A stretch of DNA of 64,000 nt. Origin: Sporobolomyces roseus. Lineage: Eukaryota; Basidiomycota; Microbotryomycetes; Sporidiobolales; Sporidiobolaceae. Positions 1-12,280 of this stretch are shown piece after piece. Each line of letters begins with the position of its first letter. Position 1 is the stretch's first letter. The position numbers were made by a program, and so were the translations under genes. Location of the stretch: positions 248,001-312,000 of the forward strand of contig JADILM010000007.1 in assembly GCA_016617785.1 (NCBI GenBank). Reading direction: 5' to 3'. A model generated the notes under the pieces. It had not been told where the DNA came from. It searched no databases and was given only the letters and a program-made list of their open reading frames with translations.

Positions 1-1
1 C

Positions 2-646
2 GCCTTCCTTCGACGTGAGCTCAAATCGATGGAGCGATGCGTCGAGAATGAACAAGGGTTGGTTCTTCAGCCGACTTCGTCGCAACAAAAGCTTCGAAGG
101 GTTTGGACAGTGAGTGCTTCTTCAACTTCCTTCTTCTTCCGCAATCGAGGCTGACTCCTTGCACTCGCACAGACAATTTTCTTCACTGTCGGAGTCAACA
201 TCATTATCGCTTTCTTACTCGCGGTAAATTCCCTAGTCGTCGCGATCGAACCCTCAAAACTAGCTCGACGAAACCATCTTCGAATCGCTCTACTCCTCCC
301 CCTCTACGCAGTCGGAGCATTCGGTCTACTCTCTGCGGTCGTGCTCGTTGTCCGAGCAGCTCAAGCCGCACCGAGTGACGAGAAACTCTTCAAAGCTGCT
401 TGCGAGGTCGCGAAGGGAAGTTCGGGCATTGAGAGATGGAAGAAGTTGCCTCATTCTGAGGAAGCAACGATGGTGGATTCGATCGCTGAGGTGGAAAAGA
501 CGAAGAGAGACCCAGGGGATTCGAGACGATCGTCATGGTTTGGGGGAAGGAAAGGAAGTTTAGCGATTCCGTTGAGTTCGAAGATTCTCGTCGATGTCGA
601 CGTCGTAGTCGACGAGCAGCGAACTCTATCCTCTCAGCCTCGTTGA
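2..646 (+). CDS. Multi-pass membrane protein, C-terminal part (5' end outside window)
   Basis: The end of a membrane protein of unknown function. An exon open from base 2 to 109 is joined across an intron at 110-172 (GTGAGT...CACAG) to an exon that runs to a TGA at 644-646, giving about 193 residues. Two hydrophobic segments are visible just after the junction (around FFTVGVNIIIAFLLAV and LLPLYAVGAFGLLSAVVLVV), followed by a charged, serine-rich cytoplasmic-type tail. The last membrane segment and its flank (PLY...G...LLVVRAA...SDEK) match the last segment of the 7-TM protein at 12484-14086 (PLYLFAVLG...LLVRGAL...ESDK), so the two are probably paralogs. I do not recognise the family beyond a fungal multi-TM protein. 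The start lies upstream of the window. Confidence 0.7.
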
Positions 647-724
647 CTTTTTTTTGTACTTGTATAAATCTGGATAAAGTTGTTTACAGTATGGAAGTTT
701 TGTTGTACTAAAATGTCATCCTCC

Positions 725-1991
725 TTAATGTAAACCATCGGCGTAGACCTGTTTGAAACTCTTCCTCTCGAACAAGTTCTCGGCCCATCGCTCAGTCTTC
801 GCTCCAACCTTCTCGCCTTCCGGGAAGTTCGATTCGAGTTGCTTGAGAGCTTTGGGAAGATCGGAAACCGAGGTGATTCCTGCTGCAGCGAGAATCCGTG
901 CGAACCAAGCACCGGCGTGGAGACTATAAGAACCACGTGTCCGATGCATCAGCCACGGACGAGCTCGAGGGATGCATGAAACAGTGAGCTTACTCTGCGA
1001 GGGAGATTTGATCGCCGAGAAGGTAAGGAGCGGTATCTTCGAGTTTCGATTCGAATAGTGCGAGAGTCTTGGGAATCTGAGCCCACATCGCCTTGGAATC
1101 CGTTTGCCAGCTCGCTGAATCGGCAGATCCTTCGTACATCTTGATCAAGTGTCCGTTTTCCTGTGAGCCAACAGAATCGTGAAATAAGCAGAGTATCTCG
1201 CTGTATTCGCGAGACGTCAACTCACCAATAGCTTCTTCTCGTAGAATGCAGAGAGTTTCGCGTCCTTATCACCAACTTCCTTCGAGTAACGTTCGAGAGC
1301 CGCTTGTCTTCCCTTCAAGAATCCGCCAACCATTCCCTTGAACTTCGCATCCCTCTCCTGCTCATTCCTGAATCCAAGCAAGAACTTGTTTGGGTCGGGA
1401 GCCTCCTCCTTGTGAACATGAGTGATCAATTCTTTCGAATCGACGTTTCGTTGAATCGTTGCAGGGGAGAGAGCTGGAGAGTGGTGAGAAGCGGATCGAG
1501 TCGAGGAAGAGTCGAGGAAGTCACAGATATCTTTCGTGCCGGAAAGAGCTCGGAACTTGGTGGGAATGGTGTCGTCGAGAGTGTGTTCGTAAGGAACGAC
1601 GAGAACTGGAACATGACCATCGGGCGAGACTGAACGGGGGTAACATCAAGTCAGCCACACTCTCATCAATGTATAAAGAAGGGACTGACGCCTCAGGAAT
1701 GCAGGTGAGAAGTTCTCTCCCTTTCCTGCAAGAAGAATCAAGGAACCCCCACGTCAATCAAATCTCAATCTCCCTGTAGAAGGATGACTGCTTACCTAGA
1801 TCAACAGTCTTCTCATCCAATTCCTCTTCAGTGTAGTTCTTCTCCAATGCAACTAGTCGAGGGACTGAAGCCCATACACTTCCTCCGAAAGTATCTGTTC
1901 AATCGAATACGTATCAGCATCTAGTCTGAGGAGGTTCCGAAGTGTCGGAGGACTCACAAAGTGTAGCCCTAGGTTGACGAGTAGTAGACAT
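725..1991 (-). CDS. Glutathione S-transferase-like protein
   Basis: Predicted soluble protein of about 312 residues with a thioredoxin-like N-terminal domain and an all-helical GST C-terminal domain. Six exons fit in frame: 1991-1958, 1894-1796, 1725-1690, 1629-1226, 1160-994 and 923-725. The junction at 1690/1629 creates NFSPAFL...SPDGHVPVLVVP, the glutathione-site type loop with a cis-Pro (VPVLVVP). The junction at 994/923 creates ISLADLHAGAW, the usual GST C-domain motif. The donor used for the third intron is GTCAGT, which is less common. The family normally conjugates glutathione or acts as a thiol transferase; substrate cannot be told. The start was chosen as the first ATG that reads into the first in-frame junction. 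Confidence 0.75.
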
Positions 1992-2443
1992 GGCAAAGTT
2001 TGAGTGAGAGGGAGAAGAGGGAGAGGGAAAGGAAAGGTTACCCCACTAAAATTTCGCAACTTTCAAACTTTGCGTAATCGATCAACTTTTTTCTCTTGCA
2101 GTCGTTTCTTGACGTGCGACAGCCGATGCGTACAACGGAAGTCTCGCGTCGGACGCTAGACCCAGAAGGAAGGGAAATTTCCAGAAAGAACGTTGACTTT
2201 CGCAACTTTCGCACAGTGGGGTCAGGCTCAATCGCCCAGAGCATGTAGCGGGGACTCGTAGATAGAGAGACGATCTCGTGAATGGGACAAGCAAAGACGT
2301 GACCAGATTCTCCAGAAACTGGAATACAGATTGCGAAAACGAATATGATACTGAAAAGAGAGAGATCTATTATGAAAGGCTGCAATAAGGGTATGGGGTA
2401 CGTAACGAAGGGAAGGTGCGGGAGAGATGCGAGGGTAAGGGAA

Positions 2444-4949
2444 TCACTTGTCGAGAACGATGGCATTCTTCGACAACGAACGAATCTTCTTCCCGTACTT
2501 GTAGAGGACGAAAGGAACCGGAATGAAGACGACTGCGAGTCCTCCGAGAAGTCCGGTAGCTCCTGGTGTGCTGAGTTTAGAGTACATCTGGTTCGCGAAG
2601 AGTGGGAAACCTGTTCGAAACGAGAGATCCGTTAGAACACTGCGAATGCACCTGAATAAGTCGAACTCGAGACGAACCTGCTCCGAATGCACTTCGTACT
2701 ACTGTGTTGATCGAGAGAGCACTAGCCGCGTTCCACAAGTAGGTGTCGCTGCGAGCAGTTGCGAGAGGATAGTCAGCAAAGAGTACGAAAGGAGAACAGT
2801 CAGCGTTTCGGCGGAAAGCGACGACAGTGTTTCTCGACGACGACATGAGAGAGAACAAGAGGTAAGACTGACATGATGTAGTTGAAACCGGCGAGGAAAG
2901 TGTCTATCAAAGAGCGAGGGGGAATCAGCGTTCGAAACAAGAAGTGAGAACGATCTGGGATGAAGACGAAACTCACAAAGGATACAGACTCCAAGCAACC
3001 AGATAGCGAAGATAGGAGACCAGATCGAGATTGACGGGTACGAAGTGAAAGCGAACCAGAAGAAAGCGATTGCAAGTGCAGGAGCCGAGTAGAACAGAGG
3101 TTTGAGTCGCTGCTCTGGTGGGACGGGAGTAGGTTTCATCGCTCGATGCGTCGCCATGTATTTCTTGTTGAAGTAGAAAACGTAGATGACTACTGCCGTG
3201 ACTCCTCCGAGGAGTAACGCGAGGAAGATGAGTCCAGTTTCGCCAGCGTTGAGCCCGTGTTCTCCTCCGAAGACGATGGGAATGGCTTCGAATAGGAGGT
3301 AGACGATTCCGTAGATGAAGGACATCTGTTGCACGAGAGGGGAAGAAGTGTCAGTCCTGAGAATCACAAAGGTTCGACAACTTCCGAAAGGAGAAGAGCT
3401 CGATGAGTTCGAGTGATTGTGAGTGGACTCACGTAGAGAGTGATGACGGCCAACATGGGTTCCTCGACGATCATGGCGAAAGGCTTCAACACCGTCCTAT
3501 GCAGGATCGCGCTTATGTTCTGAGCTTCTTTCTTGTCCATCGGCGAATGCCATCGATCATCTCCCGTCTCTTTCTTTAGCCTCTTTGCTTCGGTGTGTAG
3601 AATATAGGGAACATAGGTTTCTGGAAGGATGAAGATGATGCCAACTCCACAGACTCCGGCGAACCTGAAGACAGAAAGGTCACTTGTCAGTCAGTCCTCA
3701 TCTTCGACCGCGTTCTTCGATACGAACTTGACTCACATCAGTAGTACCCAATAGATCCATCGAAAGTTCGTGCCTGTAACCTGCATATAACCCGAAATGA
3801 TGGGAGCTAAAAGGGAAAAAGTCAGCGAAAGTCCGGATGAAGAGAACAAGTCGAGGATAGGAAGAACTCACCAATCGCTGGACCAGCGAATGGCATGAGT
3901 CTATCAGGAGGTCGGATCCGAAGTAGAGTGCGTCAGATAGAGACGTTCGAGAGAAGGAGGAGAAATCGAAATTTTGGGATCAGTTTCGAAAACTCAGACT
4001 CGGAAAGAAGGACGAAGATCTTTGACTTACGAGAAAATAGCCAACGCATCCCCTCTCCTCTCCGCATCCCACAAATCACTGATCACTCCGCCCGAGTTTG
4101 TCAAAGGAGATGAAGCGAAGCAGCCCGAAAGGAATCGGAAGACGAGGACTTGAGCCGTGTTTTGTGCTAAAGCAGTTCCGAGAACGAATCCACAGTATGG
4201 AAGCCAAACGACGAGGAAGATCAAGCGACGTCCATATCGCTCTGAAAGAGGTCCCCATAACAGAGGCTGTCGAGAAAGTAAAGGATTAGCTCGACGTTCT
4301 TTGACGAGGAAACAATGTGAGCTCACTCCTACGCAATCTGTGACGAGAGTCAAAGGATGTCAGCTGAGTCTGTGCTTAGGGAGAAACGTTCAAGAAGGAA
4401 GAAACCGTTAAAACTCACATCCTGCGACGAATAACGAGATTGTCAATACTCCAACTTCTTGTGACATTCCATAATGAGCTTCAATCGACGGTATCAGGTT
4501 CGAAGGAGCCGAAGAAGCGAACGCTGTATCGTCCCGGAAGAGTCGCGCGAAATCAGTTCACGACAAAAATCCGGATAAAGGGTAACCCTGATTGCGGAGA
4601 AACAAAACTCACTTGCGTTCAATACGAGTATACCAGCGAATGCGGTTAACCACCATCGGTACCAGACCGGCCAAGTATGAGGGTTTAAATGATCCCTCCC
4701 TTCGAGAGTAACCAAATAAGGATCTTTCTCCTCTTTCTTCTCATTCTCTGGTGAAGTCGATGCGTTATCCTCTTTCATAGCTTTCTCCTCATCTTGTTCT
4801 GGTTTCGGTTCTGTCAGGGTCTCCCCTGAATGGCTGGAGGTTGATGGTGCCGTTCGTTCGGCGCGAGTGGAGGCCTCTTCTCCTTCTCCTCCTCCTCTTT
4901 GTATTGGTTCAGCGAGCGCTGGAACGCCAGGTTGGACGTGTGTCGCCAT
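2444..4949 (-). CDS. MFS transporter, DHA1 drug/polyamine H+ antiporter type
   Basis: Plasma-membrane exporter of the major facilitator superfamily. A long hydrophilic N-terminus of about 110 residues rich in Glu, Lys and Ser precedes the first membrane segment (YRWWLTAFAGILVLNA). The DHA1 signature GPLLWGPLSERYGRR follows the second segment, with the RFLSGCFASSPLTNSGG region of motif C after it. The central loop (EAKRLKKE, about 3540-3600) and second half (SFIYGIVYLLFEAIPIVF, later FPLFANQMYSKL) are typical of the TPO/FLR polyamine and multidrug group. The gene is split by about ten introns; the last exon ends KNAIVLDK. The start at 4949 (MATHV) was preferred to an in-frame ATG at 5018 because that extension is low in complexity. 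Substrate is inference from the family. Confidence 0.8.
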
Positions 4950-6341
4950 AGTTGAGGTCGAAAAAGCAGAAGCAAGTGAATAGAGTGAGGGAGAAAAGGG
5001 GCAGGCCGAATTGTTCAACTTTCCCTCTTTCCGTCCGCCCTCCGCATTTTTTGTTCAAGGGTCCAGGAATAGATCTTTCGTAATCGCTTCGTTCGCAGGC
5101 AGGTCGAGTCGGTCGAATCGATGCAGGATGCGAGAGAAAGGAGCGGCTCTCGAGAATCGCAACGAGAGCAACGAAACAGACGAGATTTGTTACGAAAATG
5201 CATTGCGCGCGAAGTGAGAGAATCGAGTACGAAAGCAACGAGCACGAACGAACGAAAAACCTATAGAACGACGAATAGATGTCAGTTCGATTGCTCTCAG
5301 TGAACGTAACAGTTGTGATAGGGGTGGGGGATCAGATTTGGTCGAAAAATGTTTAGATGGCGACCGTTTTCGGCTTCAATCTCCTTAGGAGACTTACGCA
5401 GACCGTCGTGATAAAATAATTGAGGGGGTTCATCGTCTCCCAGATGTAGAATCGTTCAAAAGAAAAAGGGAGGACTAACCAAAGCAAAGAGCGAGATAGA
5501 AGGTGAAATCGAGTGAAAGCTGTGCGAAAGAATGAACACGATCACAAAGTCAGCTTCTTTCACACCTTCGACGACGTGGGCATTGTATGTCGCTTCCGAG
5601 AGAAGATTACATGATCTCTTCTTCGCTCGAGCTGCCAACTTGGGCTCACTCAAACTCGGAGACTCTAGTTTGAATATTGATACGTATCGTTGTCGTCCTG
5701 GCGAATGCTCTAGTGTAATGAAACGTGAACTAACCTATACTCCAGACACAAGACGAAGCAATGTCAGTGATCTCTTCTCAAGGGGATGGATCAGGTTAAT
5801 TCTATTCAGTAGATACACAAGAGCCGCGTGTTTTCATCAATTCAAGAATCGTTCGACCCCTTTGCAAACCCAAAGATGCCACTCCCTCGGTTTGGAATAA
5901 GGAAAAGAGAGAGGAAGTCAAACGAAGGAGTAAACCATGCTTGACTTTCCAATCTCTTTCCTCCCGAGGAAGTAGAAACCTTTGTTTGGAATAGTAAGAA
6001 GGAGTCGTAACGAAGCCAATGAGACGGTAATTACAAACATCATAATAGAGATTGGTTTGAATGATGGGAGAGAAGAGGAGACTAACCGAGAGAAAACACA
6101 AACTTTTTGGGAGAGATGAGATAGCGAGTTTGATTGTCGAGATTACTTCTAGCTGCTGTCGGAGCTTGCTGGGAGGAAGGTCGATTGTTCTCGCGAGGGA
6201 AGGGCAGAGGAGGAGGAAGAGAGAAGAAGCAGAGAGGATTGATTTTTTAGTGAATTTTTCGACTTGTGGTTCTCTCTCCTTCCCTCCCTTCTCCAGATCA
6301 CTCAACTCCCCCCTTCCCTCCACTTCTTACAAACAGCTTCC
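4950..6341. other. Intergenic region with a possible minus-strand gene relic (about 5320-5900)
   Basis: Nearly 1.4 kb separates the MFS start from the SPC34 5' leader. The outer parts should hold the two promoters. Between about 5320 and 5900 the minus strand shows coding-like text: around 5590 (LLSEATYNAHVVEGVKEADF), 5420 (ETMNPLNYFITTVC before a GTAAGT donor) and 5385 (RKSPKEIEAENGRHL). Splice-like GTTAGT...CTAG signals lie between them. I could not join these pieces into one frame, so this is either an unrecognised multi-exon gene or a decayed one. No function is proposed. Confidence 0.3.
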
Positions 6342-8325
6342 AGTGAGTGGGTGGACATCATTAGTCTCCCATATTCAAACTGACTCACTGGGATCATTCC
6401 ATCCACAGTGTCGCCCTCTTACTTGAACGAAGCATTCTCGTCTCTATCGCGTTCATCTCAACTCCTCGCCTCACTCTCCTTCCCTACCGAAGATGTCTTA
6501 TCACGAGCTGTATTGGCCCCAATCACTCAATTCGAAACTCAATTGATCCGAGATCTGCATCCTCACGAACGAGGACTCTTTCAACCAAACACTCCAAACA
6601 CGGATTGTTGGGCAACTTCAGACGACGCCGAACTCGCAAATGGTGATTCGGAGAGGTGGACGGCGACGAAGAGGAGGGCACCGAAGAGAATCGAAATGGG
6701 AAAGGAGAAACCGAGTCCTTTGAAGGGAGGAGGTCAAAACAAGAGTCAGGATGATCCGGATCGTTGTTTGAGAGCTGCTCAGAAATTACTCGAGATTTAG
6801 TGAGTCACCTTTCTTCCTCAGCAGACGGAATCGAACGAGTGTTGAGCGAAGGAAGCTGATGATAATGTTTTCCTTTCGCTCTTTTCGCAAACAAACAGTC
6901 CGTTACCTCGTGCATCTGAACATGTTGAAGCCTTACACTCACAATGGACTGGTATAGTTGACTCGATCACGGAGCTGGAGGAAGCACTCAAGCGGGTGAG
7001 TCTAGACATGATCTTTCAGAAGGACTAGCAAGGTTGATCTGATTTGTTGGTGCGGAAACCACAGCCGCTCTCTCGAAATGGTCCGACTGTACAGCACGAT
7101 GAATCTTATTATCGGGTACTGAGTCTCGAGGACGAGATCAAACGAGAAGAGTTAGAACTATTCGCTTTGGAGCAGTTCAAACAAGATCGAGAAGCAGAAG
7201 TGAGTCGATTGATTCTTTTCCCTATCTTACCTCTTACTCGCCAGTCACTCATCGTTCGAGTGTAATTAGCTCGCTGCCCTCAAACCTGCTCCGACACAAC
7301 CGAAACCTGGACCAGCAGCTCGAAAAGTCCCCTCTGTAGTCGCACGCTCTCAGACCACAACCTCAACATCAACCCGAGACACTCAGGAGCCCACGAAAGA
7401 AGCAGCATCGCAACCTCGACCTCCAGCTGCACGACCTCGTTCTCGAGTTTCATCGACCACAACAAGCACAACTTCGACGACGAGAGAACCACCTACAGAA
7501 CCTACCCGACCTCAGCGAACTCGACCTTCTATCCCTTCTGCGAACCCAACACCACGAGCCGTCGCTGCGAAACGAAAATCCCTTGCTGATCTTCGAGCTG
7601 AGAAGAAAGACTCGATCACTCCTTCTGCCTCTCCCACACCAGCGACTCTGAAACCTACACCTTCACCACCAGTGGCCAAAGAGAAGAAGAAGAGGTTACC
7701 TGATGGTGTGACGATAGAAGAGCTGGATCTGATTGTCAAGAGTATCTGGAGGAATATGGGAGATGGATTGAAACCTTGGGGAAGGAAATGGACTAAAGAG
7801 AAAGAGAGAGAGCTACCTGAAGAAGGGCTGAACGTCGAAGATACACTGTGAGTCACATTCCCTTGTGAATCCACAAAGTGCTCTAGCTGATTCGTCGAAT
7901 CTGTGCTTCACAGTTCAATGTTGAATTCGATCCTTTCCTCGCCTCTATCTCAGAACCCTTCGTCTCCCTCTTCCGCTTCTACTACATCCTACGGCACCTC
8001 TCTCGCAGACGATGCGTCTGATCCTTCCCCACCAACCCCCTCAACACTAGTCGAATTCAAGCTCCTCTCTCTCCTCCTCACGTCCCTCTCCTCGCCCTCC
8101 TCACTCCCCATTATCCTCCGAGACCCTCCAGCCGATTCAGCGAGTAAACAAAAGACTCCTTGTTTGAGCATGAACCTTTTAAAGAGTGAATTGGGAGCGT
8201 TTGCGAAGGGGAAAGGGTGGACGGAGGGAATGGGTACTACGGCGGTTTATAGTTTGATCAGTAAACAAGTGGGGAGGATTGATAGGAGGGGAAAAGAGGG
8301 GGCTGCGGTTGGATTCAAAGTGTAG
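6342..8325 (+). CDS. SPC34: DASH/Dam1 complex subunit Spc34 homolog
   Basis: Outer-kinetochore protein of the DASH complex, which rings microtubules and couples chromosomes to the spindle. About 537 residues in exons 6342, 6409-6799, 6899-6995, 7065-7199, 7270-7847 and 7914-8325. The N-terminus carries the Spc34 hallmark: YLNEAF...L.FP followed by ETQLIRDLHPHERGLF (family pattern ITxLIRDxxxHERxLF). A charged coiled-coil-like stretch (LEDEIKREELELFALEQF) and a long Ser/Thr/Pro-rich linker follow, then a C-terminal block (DGVTIEELDLIVKSIWRNMG) that I also ascribe to the family. The protein is longer than yeast Spc34 (about 295 residues) because of the linker. No ATG opens the second exon: its TG at 6409-6410 must pair with the A at 6342 across a GTGAGT...CACAG intron. 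Confidence 0.8.
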
Positions 8326-8606
8326 TGTAGTGTTGAAGGGAGGAAATCTATCATTATTCTTACGATTTTCAAAACATGTCGACTTCAGGTTTCGGGGCGG
8401 GTCAGAGATATCGCGTGCGTTGACTGAGGAGCCGAAAGAGAGAATGAAGCGGAAAAATGCGAACGAGAAGAGTGAAATTTTCGTAATATGACATTTCGAA
8501 GTAGGGGATGGCTACAGAGAGGAGACTGAGGGTTACAACAAGCTGCACAAATCGAGGGACTAGGTACTATCTTGACGACTTCTGCACTACATGATTGAGC
8601 ATTGAT

Positions 8607-9583
8607 TCAGTTGAGGACCTGACGCGTGATCTCCATCTTGAAACGGCAGAGTATCCCTATCGATCTCAGGCGATTCTCAGTCGGGCTCCTCGTCAGAGCT
8701 TCATGAGTACGAGTGAGTACGTACAAGACGATATCGGTTTGGGCCAATTTCCCTTCAAAGATCTTCACAATGGCCATGACCTGACTTTTCTTCTCTTCGA
8801 TATCTCTTCTATGTTCACCTTTGTGGTGATGGTGCAAGGGTACAGCGATAATATCGTAAGTTAGACCGATCGCCGCGACTTGCATGGTACTGTGTGAAAG
8901 GGAAAGAGGATTGAATAAGTTATCGGTTTGAAAGATAGGAGACAAGCGGGAATGAACTTACGCGGTACCATCTTGATCCATGATATGAGATCTAAAGCGG
9001 ATTCGTATTGACTGTGGGAAGAGTGGGAATACCCTATGAGCACGCGCGAACGGGTCAATCATACGGAATCGTCTCTTCGCACCTCGAATTTTGTCCTGAA
9101 ATGAACGATAAACCTCTCCAATTCTTTCAAGCCGTGCTCACGGGTGTTTACTCTATGTGAGTATCCTTCATGAAACAATTTCGGAAAGTAGACAGCCCTG
9201 AGCTCTTCCAATGAAGGACCAGGAACCGTCAAGATTGTCGAGATTGCTAGTTCAGCTAATTGAAGAGGGCTTGTAGGTTCGACGAAAGTTGGTGCAGATG
9301 AATGTGAGGAAGACGTCGAGGATTGGGAGGCACCCCTGGAGACTGCAGCGTGTAGGCGAGAGAGGGGAAAGCGAGAGGAGATTGAAGAACGAGGAGAATT
9401 GGGTTCTTCGGATGAAGTGGATGATTGAGTGTTTGTCGTAGCTTGCGTATCGATTCGTGAGGGAGATAATTGAGTGTTTGCGAGGTCTTGGTCGAGAGAG
9501 GAAGTGGTGCGCTCTAGAGGAGGTGAAGCCGAAGGAGGCGAGGTGGAAACGGGAGACTGCGTCTTGAAGCGATTGAAGGGCAT
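8607..9583 (-). CDS. Hypothetical protein with a serine-rich N-terminus
   Basis: About 283 residues from exons 9583-9065, 9011-8962 and 8889-8607, all joined in frame (GTATGA...CACAG and GTAAGT...CACAG). The first half is Ser/Thr/Pro-rich and probably disordered. From about residue 110 a folded domain begins (LQLAELAISTILTVPGPSLE, then ELRAVYFPKLFHEGYSHRV), running through IRFRSHIMDQDGTATMQVAA, LHHHHKGEHRRD and KIFEGKLAQTDIVLYVLTR. The alternating strands after a helical start resemble an NTF2/SnoaL-like fold, but that is a guess. I do not recognise the family. The gene ends 281 bp from the convergent SPC34 stop. Confidence 0.65.
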
Positions 9584-9703
9584 TCTCTAGTTATCGTGCA
9601 CGAGTTTCAGATGTAGTGGGAACTGAACAGTAGCTTAGTAAGCCGAGGTTTGCAAACTCGGAATTTCATCTTGATCTTGAATCGTTCACTTTTCTCCTCA
9701 ACT

Positions 9704-11657
9704 ATGGTCAAAGTGAGTCAGAGTGGGATCAGTATGAGCGTATGTCTAACTGATACACTGTCAAATCCACAGCTCTTCAAACCTGTCTGTGAATGCAGAA
9801 TGTGTCATCGTTCAACATGCCTCCCCCTTTCCACCTCACCCTGTCCTTCTACTCCACTGGACAGCCCTCCAGTATCCTCAGTTCAACAAAAAGTCACATT
9901 TACACCAGTCCCCTCCAATCGTTCCGCGAATCAAGGAAACCGGATCGCGTCAACCTCTCGAATTCCTTACCAAACACCTCTCGCCATCTCTCTCCCAGTC
10001 GAAGTCCTGCTCGAAATCTTCCACCTAGCGAGACCACCTATCATCCGTCGCAAACGAGGATGGTACGCGAGGTTATGTCTCGTTCATTCGAGATGGAAAG
10101 AGGCAGCTCAAGAATGTTTGATCAGGTTCGCAGTTTTGACCAAGTCAGTACAGATCGAGAAGTTGGAAGAGTCGATCAAGAAAGGTTGGAGTGGTGGGAA
10201 AGTCGAGGAGATCGTGCTAGATTTGAGGGAAATGTCGAGTGGAAAGACGGATCCGAAAGTCGTCTCGGCTCTCTCCCTCAGTCTCACAACCCTTTTCGCC
10301 AGCATCTCAAGTATCAATACAGCCCACTCTTCAACTCTCAAGGTACTACGACTCGTCGGATTCGGAAACGAGCTTCTTCAGAAACTGCCGACCACTCTTT
10401 TCCCTTCCCTCGACAATCTCACGACATTCGAATACAGTCCAATCGACTCGAGCTATCCACCGACGTCCGAGGGATTACTCAGACTACTTCTTCACGCACC
10501 TCGACTCGAAACCTTAATCCTCGAACCTAGCAATCATTCGATTTCATTCATCGCCGACCCAGAACGAGCGAATCCTGTCGTTACTCAGACCACCGCATTA
10601 CTGAATCTCGTCGCAGCACTCGATGGTATCCTCTCAACGAACCCTGCTTTAGCGCGAGACAATGACGTTCTTCAAAAGGCACTCTCGACGCTTCGAGAAT
10701 CTGGTTCTCCTCACGAAGCTCGCCTCAAAACCCTTTCACTATCGGCACTCTGTTTCTCGTCTTCATTCTTCCTCGAACTCGTCGTCAACTCGTTCAAGTC
10801 GATCACTTCGTTGTCTTTCAAGTCGATCATCATTGTTGGCGGGGGCAACGATTCTGTCGAGTTCTTCACAGCACTTACGTATTTGATCGATGGGTTGAGA
10901 GAGTTCACTTGGGAAGATGCGATCGTATCTGTCGCGGGGTTGGATCATAGTTTGTTGCCTGTCGAAAAGTTTTGGAAGTTTCTCACGAGCGCTAAAAAGG
11001 TGAGTACACCTTTTCCTTTCACTTGACACTTGTCTTCGCCGCATGAGGCACCTCCCGTGATACTCACTGTATTACATTCTCCCTTTCCAGCTTCGCAAAC
11101 TCTCACTGTTCTCGCCCGTCCTCTTTGCACCTCTTCCCTCTTCGACTCCTCAGCCCATCTCTTCACCTCCTCTCGGCTCAACACCCACACCTATCTCACC
11201 ATCTCCATCCTCACGTATCACGTTCGCCCTTCCACCCGAACTCGAGACTCTATCGATCGCAACGGTTCGAGCAGAAGTCGGCATCAAGGAGGTCGGATGG
11301 TGGCTCAACAAAGTTGCAGATCTGATTCACGGAAACCCAACCCACTCGACTTCCCCCGACGACGAGGATGACGAAGAAGAAGACTACTCCTACTCCCTCC
11401 TGGCACTCTTCGACCCTACACCTTCTCCCTCGATTCCTCCTCCAACTCGATCATCCTCTTTCCATACACTCGAGATCGCACTACCTTTCGCATCACATCC
11501 TCTCGCTCAACACGAATCGATTCGAAGTAAACTCTCGAGGATACCGACGACTCAGAGTAGGGGACAAGAGAAAAGAGTAAGAGTTCTTTGGAAGTGGATG
11601 CAAGTCGTGCAGATTGACGAGTTGGAAATGACGAGGGAGTTGAGAATGGAGATGTAG
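9704..11657 (+). CDS. F-box protein, substrate unknown
   Basis: About 600 residues from three exons: 9704-9712, 9773-10999 and 11091-11657. The first exon codes only Met-Val-Lys; the 60-nt intron after it is itself open, so a start at an upstream in-frame codon cannot be fully excluded. A short cysteine cluster (CECRMCHRSTC, residues 9-19) could bind metal. A degenerate F-box follows at about residues 75-120 (ISLPVEVLLEIFHLARP then LCLVHSRWKEAAQECL). The rest has weak leucine-rich spacing (VEEIVLDLREM, TLKVLRLVGFGNELL, LKTLSLSALCFSSSF, LRKLSLFSPVLF), as in basidiomycete F-box/LRR proteins. The expected role is substrate selection for an SCF ubiquitin ligase. The C-terminus has an acidic run near 11360 and a basic end. 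Confidence 0.7.
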
Positions 11658-11788
11658 CTATACAGAGCGAGTTCTGAAACGGGTGGAGGTAGACAAGATG
11701 TGCGAGAACGAAGTGTGAGAATGGATTGGAATGAGAATAGTGATTTCGCAAGTTTCTTCAAGTTCGGGGATCTGTATGAGGGTCTGGC

Positions 11789-12280
11789 TCAGTCCACTGT
11801 CCCGTACTGGGAGTACGTTCTGATCGTCACTGGTACTAGCTCATGCTTTTTCTCGACGGAGCTTTGCGCTACATCGATTCCGTCTCGAAGTCGAACGAAG
11901 CCGTACCTCGCCAACTTCGGACTTTCTCCTTCGATTCGGTCTGTACCTTCGAGTCGTGCGGCTATTCAAGGTGACATGTGGGTGCGAAGGAAGGTTTGAT
12001 CGGAGAGGAAGCGAAGCCGGTTTGCTACCTAGGAGTTTGGGTGACGAAGGGGTCGTCAAGAAGGCCTTCTGTCCGAATCTCAACTCCTTTTCCGTCTTTT
12101 GCGATGAATTGGACTACGCCGAAACTCTGTAGTGGTGAATCGAATACGAGTCCACAGTGTCGTCGATCATTGGTCTGTTCGTTCACTTGCCGGATACAGA
12201 ACTGTGCGAAATCGCCGAACGAAATTACTAAACTTCCTCTTTCGCTTGAATTCTGTCTCCTCTAGGCTTTTCCTACCAAA
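11789..12280 (-). other. Coding-like minus-strand segments, possible unrecognised or decayed gene
   Basis: The 826 bp between the F-box stop and the 7-TM start lacks a clean gene, but the minus strand carries two convincing protein-like stretches. One lies at about 12025-12250 (ISFGDFAQFCIRQVNEQT, GLVFDSPLQSFGVVQFIAKD). The other lies at about 11789-11960 (RLEGTDRIEGESPKLARYGF, EKKHELVPVTIRTYSQYG, ending at a stop at 11789). They are in different frames, and no GT-AG intron I could place joins them in phase. A possible start (MVKKVDLLIRALDDKLA) sits at about 12290-12342, also not joinable. The amino-acid text looks selected, so I favour a real gene with unusual splicing or a young pseudogene. 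Function unknown. Confidence 0.3.

Noticed and set aside
4947..5018. Upstream in-frame ATG (5018) as the start of the DHA1 transporter
   Set aside because: It adds a low-complexity stretch with no family counterpart; the ATG at 4949 leads directly into the usual hydrophilic N-terminus.
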